A DNA stretch of 64,000 nt from Legionella quinlivanii. Its GTDB lineage: Bacteria > Pseudomonadota > Gammaproteobacteria > Legionellales > Legionellaceae. A program made the position numbers and the translations under genes. The notes under the pieces are model-generated. The model searched no databases and was not told where the DNA came from. It saw nothing but the letters and a program-made list of their open reading frames with translations. The stretch spans positions 3,361,501 to 3,425,500 of the forward strand of contig NZ_UGOX01000001.1 in the NCBI RefSeq assembly GCF_900461555.1, written 5' to 3'. Positions 16,183 to 24,751 of the stretch are shown in pieces (position 1 is the stretch's first letter; every line of letters begins with the position of its first letter).

Positions 16183-17751
16183 TTGTTAAAGCGCGACATA
16201 TCAAGAACCAATGTTTTAATCGCTGCGGCAGGAGGCATGATCGGTTCCGGCTGGCTCTTTAGCCCCTTTATCAGCGCGCAGATGGCGGGAAGCAACGCAT
16301 TGATTAGCTGGGTGCTGGCTGCCTTGTTTATGCTGTTTATCGCACTTCCTCTTTGCGAACTCGGAGCCATGTTCCCCATTTCCGGCGGCATGACGAATTA
16401 CCCCAGCTTTACTCACGGCAATGAGGTCGGGTTTTTATTCGCCTGGACTTCCTGGTTATCCTATGTGGTTATGACCCCAATTGAAATTCAGGCCATATTG
16501 CAATATTCAAGTCATTTTTTTCCCGCATTAATCGTTAAAAACGCCAGCAGCTTCACCCTCTCGGGGCTGGGGTATTTTATTGCGGTGGTTATTATGCTAT
16601 TTGTGGTATTTCTTAATTCCTATGGGATAAAAATGCTGGCGGAATGCAACAAGTTCGCCAGTATCATTAAGTTTCTGGTTCCAAGTATCGCCATCGTCGC
16701 TCTGATCTCCAGTGCTCCCTCGATGGGAAATATCGATATTCATCTCAATGACAAAACGGCCTGGGTGCAAATATTCACTGCATTATCCGCCGGCGGTGTA
16801 GCCTTTGCCTTTACCGGCTTTCAAAATGGTCTGATGCTGGCAGGCGAGGTGCAGAATCCGCAACGCAATATCCCGATAGCGATTCTTGGCGCGGTTCTTA
16901 TTGGGTTTGTATTGTATTTCATGCTGCAACTTAGCTTTCTGGTTGCTATACCTTCTTCCTATCTGGCCAATGGCTGGCATAACCTGAGCTTTCCGGGCGA
17001 TAGCGGGCCCCTGGTAGGTTTAAGCTTATTATTAGGTCTTGGGCTTGTCGCCATGCTGCTGATGTTTGACGCCGCGTTTTCCCCTTTTGGTACCACCCTG
17101 GTGTATACCGCAGCTACTTCGCGAATCGTATACGGCATGGCATTGAACAATCACCTGCCCAAATTTTTCACCCGCTTAAACCGCCACCGCATTCCTTATA
17201 TTACCCTTTACGCTAATCTGCTGGTGGGATGTTTATCCTTCTTACCTTTTCCCGGATGGCAGAAGATGGTAGCCTTTTTATCTTCCTGCAGTATTTTATC
17301 TTACGGTATCGGCCCGGTCTGTTTATTGGCAATGCGTAAATTGCAACCGAACCGTGAAAGACCCTTTCGCCTGTCTGCCAGCCACTTCTTCAGTCATGCC
17401 GCTTTTTATGCCTGCAATCTGATGTTGTACTGGTGTGGATTTGATATTCTATGGAAGCTTGATTTAGCGCTCTTGATTGGCTTTATTATTAATCGAATCT
17501 GTCAAAGAAAAAAACTCGCCTTTACAGATAAAAGCCTTTACTGGTTTGCATTTTACATGGGCTCGATGCTGCTGGTTTCCTATCTGGGCACTTTTGGCGG
17601 CATAGGCAGGCTTAACTTCCCACAGGATATTCTCCTGATACTCCCCTTAAGCATGGTTATTCTCCATTTCTCGCAGAAAGTATTGGTGGATGATAAACAA
17701 CATCAGGAAATCACAGCTAATTTATTGATGGCTGAGGCGATGGAGTCTTGA
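16183..17751 (+). CDS. Amino acid permease, APC superfamily
   Basis: A 522-residue inner-membrane transporter with about 12 hydrophobic helices. Helix 1 has the unwound GGMIGSGW motif and the loop after helix 2 has the conserved ELGAMFPISGGMTNYP, both typical of amino acid/polyamine/organocation permeases. A TTG start at 16183 is chosen because AAGGAAGGAAG lies at the right distance and the first in-frame ATG is already within helix 1. A TATAGT -10 lies near 16140. Intracellular Legionella feed on host amino acids, so an import role is natural, but the substrate is unknown. Confidence 0.87.
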   Translation: MLKRDISRTNVLIAAAGGMIGSGWLFSPFISAQMAGSNALISWVLAALFMLFIALPLCELGAMFPISGGMTNYPSFTHGNEVGFLFAWTSWLSYVVMTPIEIQAILQYSSHFFPALIVKNASSFTLSGLGYFIAVVIMLFVVFLNSYGIKMLAECNKFASIIKFLVPSIAIVALISSAPSMGNIDIHLNDKTAWVQIFTALSAGGVAFAFTGFQNGLMLAGEVQNPQRNIPIAILGAVLIGFVLYFMLQLSFLVAIPSSYLANGWHNLSFPGDSGPLVGLSLLLGLGLVAMLLMFDAAFSPFGTTLVYTAATSRIVYGMALNNHLPKFFTRLNRHRIPYITLYANLLVGCLSFLPFPGWQKMVAFLSSCSILSYGIGPVCLLAMRKLQPNRERPFRLSASHFFSHAAFYACNLMLYWCGFDILWKLDLALLIGFIINRICQRKKLAFTDKSLYWFAFYMGSMLLVSYLGTFGGIGRLNFPQDILLILPLSMVILHFSQKVLVDDKQHQEITANLLMAEAMES

Positions 17752-17809
17752 ACCTGCTTTGACATTCCGCAAGCATTGTTGTGTGAATAGAACCAAGCAA
17801 CAAATATGT

Positions 17810-17895
17810 CGTCTTTGCGAACAAAGTGAAGCAATCCAGATCTAAACCTGAACTAAGTCAGAATGTGGATTGCTTCGCTAATGCTCGCAAAGACG
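17810..17895. repeat. Dispersed palindrome, family C, copy 1
   Basis: An imperfect inverted repeat of about 30 bases per arm (17810-17838 and 17866-17895) built on CGTCTTTGCGA...GAAGCAATCCA. A T-run follows directly (17896-17900), so it may serve as a terminator for the permease gene. The right arm with its flank (17883-17912) is repeated, inverted, at 63208-63238. The motif resembles a REP-type palindrome common in several bacterial genomes. Confidence 0.75.
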
Positions 17896-17975
17896 TTTTT
17901 TGTACACCTATCTTTATCCATGTAACAATGCCTTCGGGGGAGGACAATTTAATATAATGGCAGGGTTGATTTTAA

Positions 17976-18017
17976 CCCCTCTCTCTAACTCCCTCCCCAG
18001 AGGGGAGAGAGGATTTT
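17976..18017. repeat. Dispersed palindrome, family B, copy 1
   Basis: CCCCTCTCTC and GGGGAGAGAGG arms around a CCCTCCCC core, ending in ATTTT. A second copy in the same orientation lies at 50568-50606. Both sit in the gap between a plus-strand gene and the 3' end of a minus-strand gene. The 280 bases from 17752 to 18031 hold this element and the family C palindrome; I see no gene there. Confidence 0.75.
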
Positions 18018-18031
18018 AAGAGAAATCATAC

Positions 18032-18991
18032 TCAGGCCGGTGTGGGAACAGTCGACAAATCCTCTTCTACCTGTAAACTCTCCACATAGGCTTTGCCGTC
18101 AATGAAAGCCATATGGGTGCCGTTATTTTTTTGCATGGCATGATTAATCTTTTGGCAGAGCTCATCAAAAGACAAGTCAATGTACTCTCCCTCATTGGGA
18201 TCAAAAAAGGAGTAACTCTCATTGGTTTTTTTGATGACCATTGAATGGCCTTCAAATTCAAACCGTTCTTTTCGGAAAACTGAGAATTTTACATAATGAC
18301 CATCAGGGAGTGCGTCAAGCTTTTCTGCCAGACGTTCTTCGTGAACCATGCCATCCTTTTGATTCGATTCAAATGGTTTGAATAAGTCATGAGGATAAAT
18401 ATTAAAAAAGTAGGCAATCACCTTCTGAAACAAGCTGCTGACATGAAGAATGTGACTTTTTTTCACATTCGATTTATTAATATCTGAGATATTGAACCGA
18501 TGCCTGGACGCCATCGGCTGTTTTTCTATCAAACGTAACTGGCCATCATCCTCTCTTAGCTCAAAGGAAGTTTTTGCAAAAACAGCGCTGAAGCGATTAG
18601 TTGATGAATACGCTTTTCCCAGCTTGTCCTCCATAATTACAAAATTACAAATTAACTCACAAAGACCATTAAACTTCAGATTGATTTTATGCAGATCGGC
18701 ATAATGATCTTTTTTTTCCTTCACTTCAGCACAGAGAGGAGCCTGATCAAATTTAATCAGTTTTTTTTGCGCTTTATTGCGCTTGACCCCACATTTCTGA
18801 AAATTGCCGGGACCGGCCAAAGCCGGGTTTTTCTTAAATAGCTCAGTGAGCTGATGTTCGGCATGGAATGGTCTGTTTGCCAGCGGAATAGTGGAGAGGT
18901 CGTCAATCTCCTGGAAATTAATTGTATCGTTTTCAAGGAGTGCGTAAACTGATAACTGTTTTTCTTTCATAACAACAAAATCGAATACCAT
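18032..18991 (-). CDS. Candidate YopT/C58-like cysteine protease (possible effector)
   Basis: A 319-residue soluble protein without signal peptide. The C-terminal third has GHSMVIKK...YSFFDPNEGEY, the His and Asp blocks typical of YopT/AvrPphB papain-fold proteases, with His249 and Asp264 15 residues apart as in AvrPphB. A candidate nucleophile Cys111 lies in GLCELICNFVIM, resembling the G-x-C-x-x-L block before His. The Cys-to-His distance (138) is a little longer than in AvrPphB or YopT. The fold and activity are inferred from these motifs only. The start is uncertain: Met8 is an alternative and neither has a good Shine-Dalgarno. It is monocistronic, flanked by repeats. An alternative reading is a non-catalytic papain-fold protein. 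Confidence 0.55.
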   Translation of the reverse strand: MVFDFVVMKEKQLSVYALLENDTINFQEIDDLSTIPLANRPFHAEHQLTELFKKNPALAGPGNFQKCGVKRNKAQKKLIKFDQAPLCAEVKEKKDHYADLHKINLKFNGLCELICNFVIMEDKLGKAYSSTNRFSAVFAKTSFELREDDGQLRLIEKQPMASRHRFNISDINKSNVKKSHILHVSSLFQKVIAYFFNIYPHDLFKPFESNQKDGMVHEERLAEKLDALPDGHYVKFSVFRKERFEFEGHSMVIKKTNESYSFFDPNEGEYIDLSFDELCQKINHAMQKNNGTHMAFIDGKAYVESLQVEEDLSTVPTPA

Positions 18992-19105
18992 AACCAGTTT
19001 ATTTTAGCACAGAAAGACAAATTAAGGAACAAAAAGAGCCCTCAAAATCCATTCTGCCCGAGCTAATTATGATACAATGGCTGAATTTAAGTCACTATCT
19101 ACACC

Positions 19106-19747
19106 ATGTCCAAACAACTCCTATCTCTTACCGGGCTACATATCTTCTTACTCTGTCTAAGCAATGTGCTTGTGCAGCATCCAATAATAGTTCTCGGTTT
19201 TCATACTACCTGGGGAGCGTTCTCCTATCCGGTCATCTTTATTCTAACAGATTTAACAACTCGACTGACCAACGCCGCCACTTCCCGGCGGATTATTTTT
19301 ATGGCGATGTTGCCCGGTTTGTGCAGCTCTTATTTAATCAGCAACTGGTTTAGCTTCGGCAGTTTCTGGGCCAATAATCCCTTTGCCCTGCGAATTGCAC
19401 TGGCCAGCTTCAGCGCCTATGTATTGGGCCAATTAGCCGATATCAGTTTTTTTCAGCGCTTAAAACAAGGCCCTTCCTGGTGGGTAGCTCCGGCTGTTGC
19501 AGGCATTTTTGGTAATATTCTCGATACCTATGCGTTTTTCTTTATTGCTTTCTACCAGTCAAGCGACCCTTTTCTTCAAGCCCACTGGCTAGAGATAGCC
19601 AGTGTTGATCTGGTATTTAAGCTGGTCATTAGCATTGGGTCCTTTGTTCCTCTTTATGGACTCCTGCTCTCACTGATTTTGTCCAGCAAGCAAGAGCGCC
19701 TAATGAAACATCGCTCCCAAAGCGATACAACCTTGCCCGGCATGTAA
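19106..19747 (+). CDS. yhhQ: Queuosine precursor transporter YhhQ (VUT family)
   Basis: A 213-residue membrane protein, close in length and sequence to E. coli YhhQ, which takes up the queuosine precursors preQ0/preQ1. Shared blocks include GFHTTWGAFSYPVIFILTDL near residues 31-50, ASFSAYVLGQLADISFFQRL, the WW-APAVAGIFGN segment and the DVLVFK/ISIGSFVPLYG region near the C terminus. About six hydrophobic helices are visible. The queC gene for making preQ0 is also in this window, so uptake and synthesis would coexist. The 3' end overlaps the convergent next gene by 48 bases. Confidence 0.9.
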   Translation: MSKQLLSLTGLHIFLLCLSNVLVQHPIIVLGFHTTWGAFSYPVIFILTDLTTRLTNAATSRRIIFMAMLPGLCSSYLISNWFSFGSFWANNPFALRIALASFSAYVLGQLADISFFQRLKQGPSWWVAPAVAGIFGNILDTYAFFFIAFYQSSDPFLQAHWLEIASVDLVFKLVISIGSFVPLYGLLLSLILSSKQERLMKHRSQSDTTLPGM

Positions 19748-21475
19748 ACCGATGGCCGTTGAAACCGGCTCAACGAAAACGGGTTCCTGGCCAAAAGCCT
19801 CATAGGTCATCGCCGCAAACTCAGCGGCTTTTTCCGGCACGCCAGCATGCACGATACAGTAATTATCCAGTGCACTGGTTTTAGCGAGCTCAGTGACGAT
19901 ATTAACCAGTTTTATTAAAGCCTTGGTCTCACCAAACGCCTTGTCCTTAATCACCGCTCTGCCTTCCGGATCAAAGGAAATAATGGGTTTAACACCTGAA
20001 TAACGTGCAAACATTCCCTTTAGTCTGCTGACTCGTCCTGAACGGATTAGCGCATCGAATTGATCGACCATGACAAATAAATGCGTCCTGCCAGCCCGCT
20101 CAGCCAAAGCAGCCTTGATCGCCTCAATGTCCATACCTTCCGCAATCAACTCGGCCGCATAATACAATAACAGCCCCTGCGAGCCGGAAACGAGACGCGA
20201 ATCCATTACATGCACATTGCTAAAATTGTCAGCTACTTTGCAAAGCGCATCGTGCATACCGCTTAGCACTTTGGCGACACTCAAAACCAGTACCTGATCG
20301 TAATGCACAGACAAATATTCAATGCGCTCCCTGATTAGGGCTGGAGCAGGAAACGACGTTGTGGGATAAGAGGGCAGCGACGATAAACTGCTATAAAAAT
20401 CCTTGCTTTCGATACAATATCGATCCAATAAATCGTGGCCATCGTAATGTACATTCAGATTAATTAAATGAATCTGAAAATCATCAAGAATGGCCTGCGG
20501 AATGTTAACGCTGGAGTCCGTGACCAGCGCAATGCGATAGCGGCTCTCATGCATCACCTGATATTGTCTCAGCATATCCTCCACCTTCGGAGATTGTATG
20601 CTGCCGTGCTGCCTTAAAATTTTGAATACCGCAGGCGGCTGGTTGCAGTGGAGATGTAAACGGCATAGCTGTTGATTAGCGGTGAGAACAATGCTGTCGC
20701 CATGTTCCTGCAGAGAACTGACAATCTCGCTTTTATTAAGCTGCCTGCCGGCGATGATGGCTTCAGTGCAATAACGATTCTGAGGCGGATTGCCAAGGAC
20801 AGGTTGTTCATGCTGATGATTTTCACTAACCGGCACCTCCTCAATCTCGTCATCAAGAGGCAGGGGATCCGCCAGATAGCTGGCAAAGCCCTCGACAAAA
20901 AATCCAAAGCCTAAAGCACCCGCATCTTCCACCTGCGCTTCTCTGAGGATTGCAAGCGTGTTTCTCGTAGATTCAACTGCCGCATGCACCTCGGGCAATG
21001 TCTGGTTTACCAATTCGACCACGCAGTCAGTATGAGCCGCGTTCCGTTCAAGACAAGCCGCCCATACTTCCATGACGGTTAGTATGGTTCCATCGACTGG
21101 TTTTAGAATTGCAGCACGAACACTTTGTACCGCCGTGTTTACCAGCCGCGCAAACGAGCGGGTATCGAGGAGCTCAGGCAAAGGGAATGCATCCATAAAG
21201 CCATTAAAAAACTGCGAGAAAATCATTCCGGAATTACCGCGGGCCCCCATAATACCGGCATCCGCCAATGCCTTGCAGGTTAGTTCCAGCCCGGGCTGCT
21301 GCTTGGCGTAAGTCACAATTGAGCGTGCGGTAGCCGCCATATTATCGCCGGTATCACCGTCAGCAACCGGGAACAAATTAATCGCATTTAAATTTTGCCG
21401 TTGTGCTATTAGCGTTTTGCAGGCACTCATTACGGCTGAGTGAAGCAATGCCGCGTCTAGTTGCAGTATCGCCAT
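19700..21475 (-). CDS. Fatty acid kinase fusion: FakA-like DAK2 domain joined to FakB-like DegV domain
   Basis: A 591-residue protein that joins what are usually separate subunits. Residues 1-205 are a DAK2 kinase domain with the nucleotide/Mg segment ADGDTGDNM (38-46) and GARGNSGMIFSQ. Residues about 233-305 match the FakA middle domain (RYCTEAII, GDSIVLTANQQLCRLHLHCN). Residues 312-591 are a DegV/FakB fatty-acid-binding domain (ALVTDSSVNIP, SYPTTSFPAP, SRLVSGSQGLLLYY). FakA phosphorylates fatty acids held by FakB to acyl-phosphate for phospholipid synthesis, so this could be a self-contained kinase. The C-terminal DegV-like part of free FakA seems replaced by FakB. It overlaps yhhQ tail to tail. 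Confidence 0.85.
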   Translation of the reverse strand: MAILQLDAALLHSAVMSACKTLIAQRQNLNAINLFPVADGDTGDNMAATARSIVTYAKQQPGLELTCKALADAGIMGARGNSGMIFSQFFNGFMDAFPLPELLDTRSFARLVNTAVQSVRAAILKPVDGTILTVMEVWAACLERNAAHTDCVVELVNQTLPEVHAAVESTRNTLAILREAQVEDAGALGFGFFVEGFASYLADPLPLDDEIEEVPVSENHQHEQPVLGNPPQNRYCTEAIIAGRQLNKSEIVSSLQEHGDSIVLTANQQLCRLHLHCNQPPAVFKILRQHGSIQSPKVEDMLRQYQVMHESRYRIALVTDSSVNIPQAILDDFQIHLINLNVHYDGHDLLDRYCIESKDFYSSLSSLPSYPTTSFPAPALIRERIEYLSVHYDQVLVLSVAKVLSGMHDALCKVADNFSNVHVMDSRLVSGSQGLLLYYAAELIAEGMDIEAIKAALAERAGRTHLFVMVDQFDALIRSGRVSRLKGMFARYSGVKPIISFDPEGRAVIKDKAFGETKALIKLVNIVTELAKTSALDNYCIVHAGVPEKAAEFAAMTYEAFGQEPVFVEPVSTAIGLHAGQGCIALGAMFH

Positions 21476-21678
21476 GATTAATAATAAATAAAATGGAACC
21501 TTAGATTAAGCATACTCCCGCCTCTTTTTTAAAGCAACGGATGATATTAATCTCTCAGCGATTGTTTTTTTAATGCAAAAAACTGATTTACCAGTATTTA
21601 TCCTGTAACTACTAGCAGGCTTATGCCATAATTTCCGCAATAATCGGCTAAAAGCCAATACAAACAAGACAAATACAA

Positions 21679-23142
21679 ATGATTTATTCCGATTTACGTG
21701 ATTTTATTGAACAATTGGAAAGGCGGGAATTATTAAAGCGAATAGATTATCCGGTTTCACCCTGCCTCGAGATGACGGTGGTAAGCGATCGGGTATTACG
21801 CTCTGGAGGTCCAGCCCTACTGTTTACCCGATCTCATGACCGTATTCCTGTTCTTACCAATTTATTTGGTACTGTGGAACGCGTTGCCCTGGGTATGGGA
21901 ACAGAGCATATCAGTGCGTTGCGGCAAATTGGTGAACTACTTACCAGTTTAAAAGAACCGGAACCCCCCAAGGGTTTTAAAGATGCGTTTGGCAAGCTTC
22001 CTTTACTGAAGCAGGCTTTAACGATGGCCCCCAAACTGATAAAAAATGCCCCTTGCCAGGAAATCATTATCGAAAAAGAGCAAGTGGACTTGCATTCCCT
22101 TCCAATACAAACCTGCTGGCCCGAAGATGCGGCACCACTAATAACCTGGGGGCTTGTGACCACCAGGGGCCCGAATAAGCCTCGGGAAAATATGGGCATT
22201 TACCGCCAGCAGGTGATTGGCAGAAACAAACTGATTATGCGCTGGCTTTCTCATCGGGGAGGAGCACTGGATTATCAGGACTGGCAAAAAGCCCGACCGG
22301 GTGAGCCATTTCCAGTTGCAGTGACTCTCGGGGCCGATCCCGCTACCATTCTCGCTGCAGTAACCCCAATTCCGGACACGCTTTCCGAGTATTCCTTTGC
22401 AGGGCTTTTACGCGGTCAACGCACTCAGCTGACCCAATGCATCGGCAATGATTTGCACGTTCCAGCCAGCGCTGAAATCATTCTGGAAGGTTATATTGAA
22501 CCAGGCTCTCTGGCGCCGGAAGGTCCGTTTGGCGATCATACTGGCTATTATAATGAGGTCCAGTCGTTTCCTGTTTTCACCGTGGAACGCATCACTCACC
22601 GGAAAAATCCCATCTATCACAGCACGTATACGGGACGTCCGCCAGATGAACCTGCCATTCTTGGAGTTGCCTTAAATGAAGTATTTATTCCCTTGCTGCA
22701 AAAACAATTCCCGGAAATTGTCGATTTTTATCTTCCACCGGAAGGTTGTTCCTACCGTCTGGCGGTAGTTACAATTAAAAAACAATATCCAGGCCACGCC
22801 AAGCGGGTAATGATGGCGGTGTGGACTTTCTTAAGACAATTTATGTATACTAAATTTGTAATCGTATGCGATGACGATGTGGATGCACGCAATTGGCAGG
22901 ATGTTATTTGGGCGATGACAACACGAATGGATCCTGCACGCGATACGGTGATGATTGAGAATACACCCATTGATTATCTTGATTTCGCCTCGCCCGTTTC
23001 GGGCTTAGGCTCCAAGGTTGGATTTGACGCAACCAGTAAATGGCAGGGAGAAACGCAACGTGAATGGGGAAAACCGATCTCCATGGATGCGGAAATTTTG
23101 GACAAGGTAAACAATTACTGGGAAAAGCTAGGACTAAAATAA
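21679..23142 (+). CDS. ubiD: UbiD, 4-hydroxy-3-polyprenylbenzoate decarboxylase
   Basis: A 487-residue prenylated-FMN-dependent decarboxylase of ubiquinone synthesis, near the usual family length of about 490-500. Recognisable blocks are [20 protein letters not shown] at the N terminus, the [10 protein letters not shown] segment with active-site residues (around 281) and the C-terminal [10 protein letters not shown]. The stop TAA overlaps the ATG of the reductase gene (TAATG), as in a coupled operon; the ubiD-fre order is also seen in enterics. The UbiX cofactor enzyme is not in this window. Confidence 0.95.
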   Translation: MIYSDLRDFIEQLERRELLKRIDYPVSPCLEMTVVSDRVLRSGGPALLFTRSHDRIPVLTNLFGTVERVALGMGTEHISALRQIGELLTSLKEPEPPKGFKDAFGKLPLLKQALTMAPKLIKNAPCQEIIIEKEQVDLHSLPIQTCWPEDAAPLITWGLVTTRGPNKPRENMGIYRQQVIGRNKLIMRWLSHRGGALDYQDWQKARPGEPFPVAVTLGADPATILAAVTPIPDTLSEYSFAGLLRGQRTQLTQCIGNDLHVPASAEIILEGYIEPGSLAPEGPFGDHTGYYNEVQSFPVFTVERITHRKNPIYHSTYTGRPPDEPAILGVALNEVFIPLLQKQFPEIVDFYLPPEGCSYRLAVVTIKKQYPGHAKRVMMAVWTFLRQFMYTKFVIVCDDDVDARNWQDVIWAMTTRMDPARDTVMIENTPIDYLDFASPVSGLGSKVGFDATSKWQGETQREWGKPISMDAEILDKVNNYWEKLGLK

Positions 23143-23837
23143 TGGACAATACCGAAGTTACTGCTCAAGTTGAGCACATAAATCCTTTATCGGACAGTAT
23201 TATCGAGTTAATACTATCTCCTTCTCATTATGTGGATTATGAAGCGGGCCAGTATTTGCAGATCAAAACCAATAACTATAATAGCTATTCTATTGCCAAT
23301 GCGCCCCTAGGCTCACACAAATACGAATTACACATTCGCCATACAGGCAGCCCCTATAATCAACCGCTTTTCACACAAATTAAAAATGAAGGACAAGTAA
23401 CCCTCCGCCTGCCCTTCGGAAACTGCACCCTCTCCAGACTTCAACCGGGAAAACCCATTCTGTTTATTGCCGGAGGCACTGGATTTGCACCGGTAAAGGC
23501 AATGATTGAGCAGTTATTGGCAACCGGGGATCAACGGCCTTTTGAACTTTACTGGGGGGCTCGCTCACACAGCGATCTGTACATGGATGATAAAGTAAAG
23601 CAATGGCAAGCACACACCAGCCATTTTAAATATTTTACTTTATTACCTCCCGAATCGGATTTTCTGGCTCCGCTGGCAATAAAAAAGCATCCTGAGGATC
23701 TTAAACAATTTGAAATAATTGTCGCCGGTCCTTTCGATATGGCTTATATTGTTCGTGACCAATTATTGGCTCAGGGCCTCGATGAATCCCAGTTGTATTC
23801 AGACGCGTTCAGCTTCAAGGAAGGAAACAAGAAATAA
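23142..23837 (+). CDS. fre: NAD(P)H-flavin reductase, Fre/ferredoxin-NADP reductase family
   Basis: A 231-residue FAD/NAD-binding oxidoreductase. The FAD domain has the RxYS-type block in the form NSYSIANAP, and the NAD domain has AGGTGFAPVKAMIEQL, followed by ELYWGARSHSDLY and a C-terminal VAGPFDMAY block in place of the usual CGP. No 2Fe-2S domain is present, so this is the Fre type, supplying reduced flavin. The start at 23142 overlaps the ubiD stop; an upstream in-frame start inside ubiD is rejected. The link to ubiD fits a supply of reduced FMN for prenyl-FMN or other uses, which is inference. Confidence 0.88.
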   Translation: MDNTEVTAQVEHINPLSDSIIELILSPSHYVDYEAGQYLQIKTNNYNSYSIANAPLGSHKYELHIRHTGSPYNQPLFTQIKNEGQVTLRLPFGNCTLSRLQPGKPILFIAGGTGFAPVKAMIEQLLATGDQRPFELYWGARSHSDLYMDDKVKQWQAHTSHFKYFTLLPPESDFLAPLAIKKHPEDLKQFEIIVAGPFDMAYIVRDQLLAQGLDESQLYSDAFSFKEGNKK

Positions 23838-24031
23838 TGGAAACCTTTTATCAAATCCTTGGGATTGCCGCCGCAGGCCTGATTGTCTGGTATCTCTATC
23901 GAACAGTAAAAAACCGGCCCGAGCTTTTCAGCCGTGAAAATATGAGCAAAAGTTTTGGAACCATGGGGGTTTTGGCGATCATTCTAATCGCTTTTGTTGG
24001 TTTTTTGATTTTAATGTTGAAGAATTCCTGA
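23837..24031 (+). CDS. Small two-helix inner-membrane protein
   Basis: A 64-residue protein with two hydrophobic helices (about residues 5-21 and 43-61) and a charged central part (RTVKNRPELFSRENMSKSF). It begins on the TAATG overlap with the flavin reductase stop, so it is the third gene of the ubiD operon. I do not recognise a named family. Position suggests a membrane role linked to the reductase, but this is not shown by sequence. Confidence 0.7.
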   Translation: METFYQILGIAAAGLIVWYLYRTVKNRPELFSRENMSKSFGTMGVLAIILIAFVGFLILMLKNS

Positions 24032-24076
24032 GGATAAAACCTTAAGGAATTGCTTCGCTTTCACTCTCAAATCGTT

Positions 24077-24751
24077 CTATTGCAAATGCCCATCCACCAA
24101 CACCACCTGCCGATCAGTAGTTGCGGCAAAATTCGTATCATGGGTGACAACAATAACCGTTCGCTGATAATGGTGGGCTATTTCTTTCAGCAGGCTCTGT
24201 ACATTCTGGCTTGCAGCACTGTCTAGATTCCCTGTAGGTTCATCAGCCAGAATAACCACCGGCTCATTGGCCAGGGCCCGGGCAATAGCCACTCGCTGGC
24301 TTTGACCACCGGAAAGCTGTTTAGGCAGCTTATTCATTTGTGAACCCAACCCAAGCTCCTCCAGCAAGCCGCTGGCTCGCCTGAAAATTTCCTCTGCTGT
24401 TAAATGCCCTAATCGCTGCATGGGCAACATCACATTTTCAAGGGCGGTAAATTCGGGTAATAAGAAATGAAACTGAAAAATGAATCCTAATTTGCGTAAA
24501 CGAATACTTGCCAGCTGCTCCTCGGTGTAATGACTGATGTCCTCATTCTCAATCCAGATGCTGCCCATGGTGGGAGTATCCAGTAAACCCAGCAGGTAGA
24601 GCAGGGATGACTTACCCGAGCCGGAGGGGCCGGTAATCGCCAGAAACTCTCCGGTATCAACCTGCAAGCTGACATCGTTTACCAGAGTAATGGGTACTTC
24701 TCCTGCCAGTTTCCTTGTTAAATGTTCCACTTTAATAACTGAAGCACTCAT
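24077..24751 (-). CDS. ABC exporter ATPase, LolD/MacB/DevA type
   Basis: A 224-residue ATPase with Walker A GPSGSGKSSLLY, signature [15 protein letters not shown], Walker [13 protein letters not shown] and a His switch in VVTHDTNFA. Sequence type (type VII exporters, including LolD, MacB and DevA) fits a partner for FtsX-fold permeases. It overlaps the permease gene by four bases and forms an operon of adaptor, permease and ATPase. Because an HlyD-type adaptor comes first, the DevBCA/MacAB arrangement fits better than LolCDE, although the sequence itself is LolD-like. Confidence 0.87.
   Translation of the reverse strand: MSASVIKVEHLTRKLAGEVPITLVNDVSLQVDTGEFLAITGPSGSGKSSLLYLLGLLDTPTMGSIWIENEDISHYTEEQLASIRLRKLGFIFQFHFLLPEFTALENVMLPMQRLGHLTAEEIFRRASGLLEELGLGSQMNKLPKQLSGGQSQRVAIARALANEPVVILADEPTGNLDSAASQNVQSLLKEIAHHYQRTVIVVTHDTNFAATTDRQVVLVDGHLQ

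Noticed and set aside
16152..17150. Minus-strand frames opposite the APC permease
   Set aside because: They are shadows of a hydrophobic coding sequence, rich in Pro/Arg/Ser without domain features.
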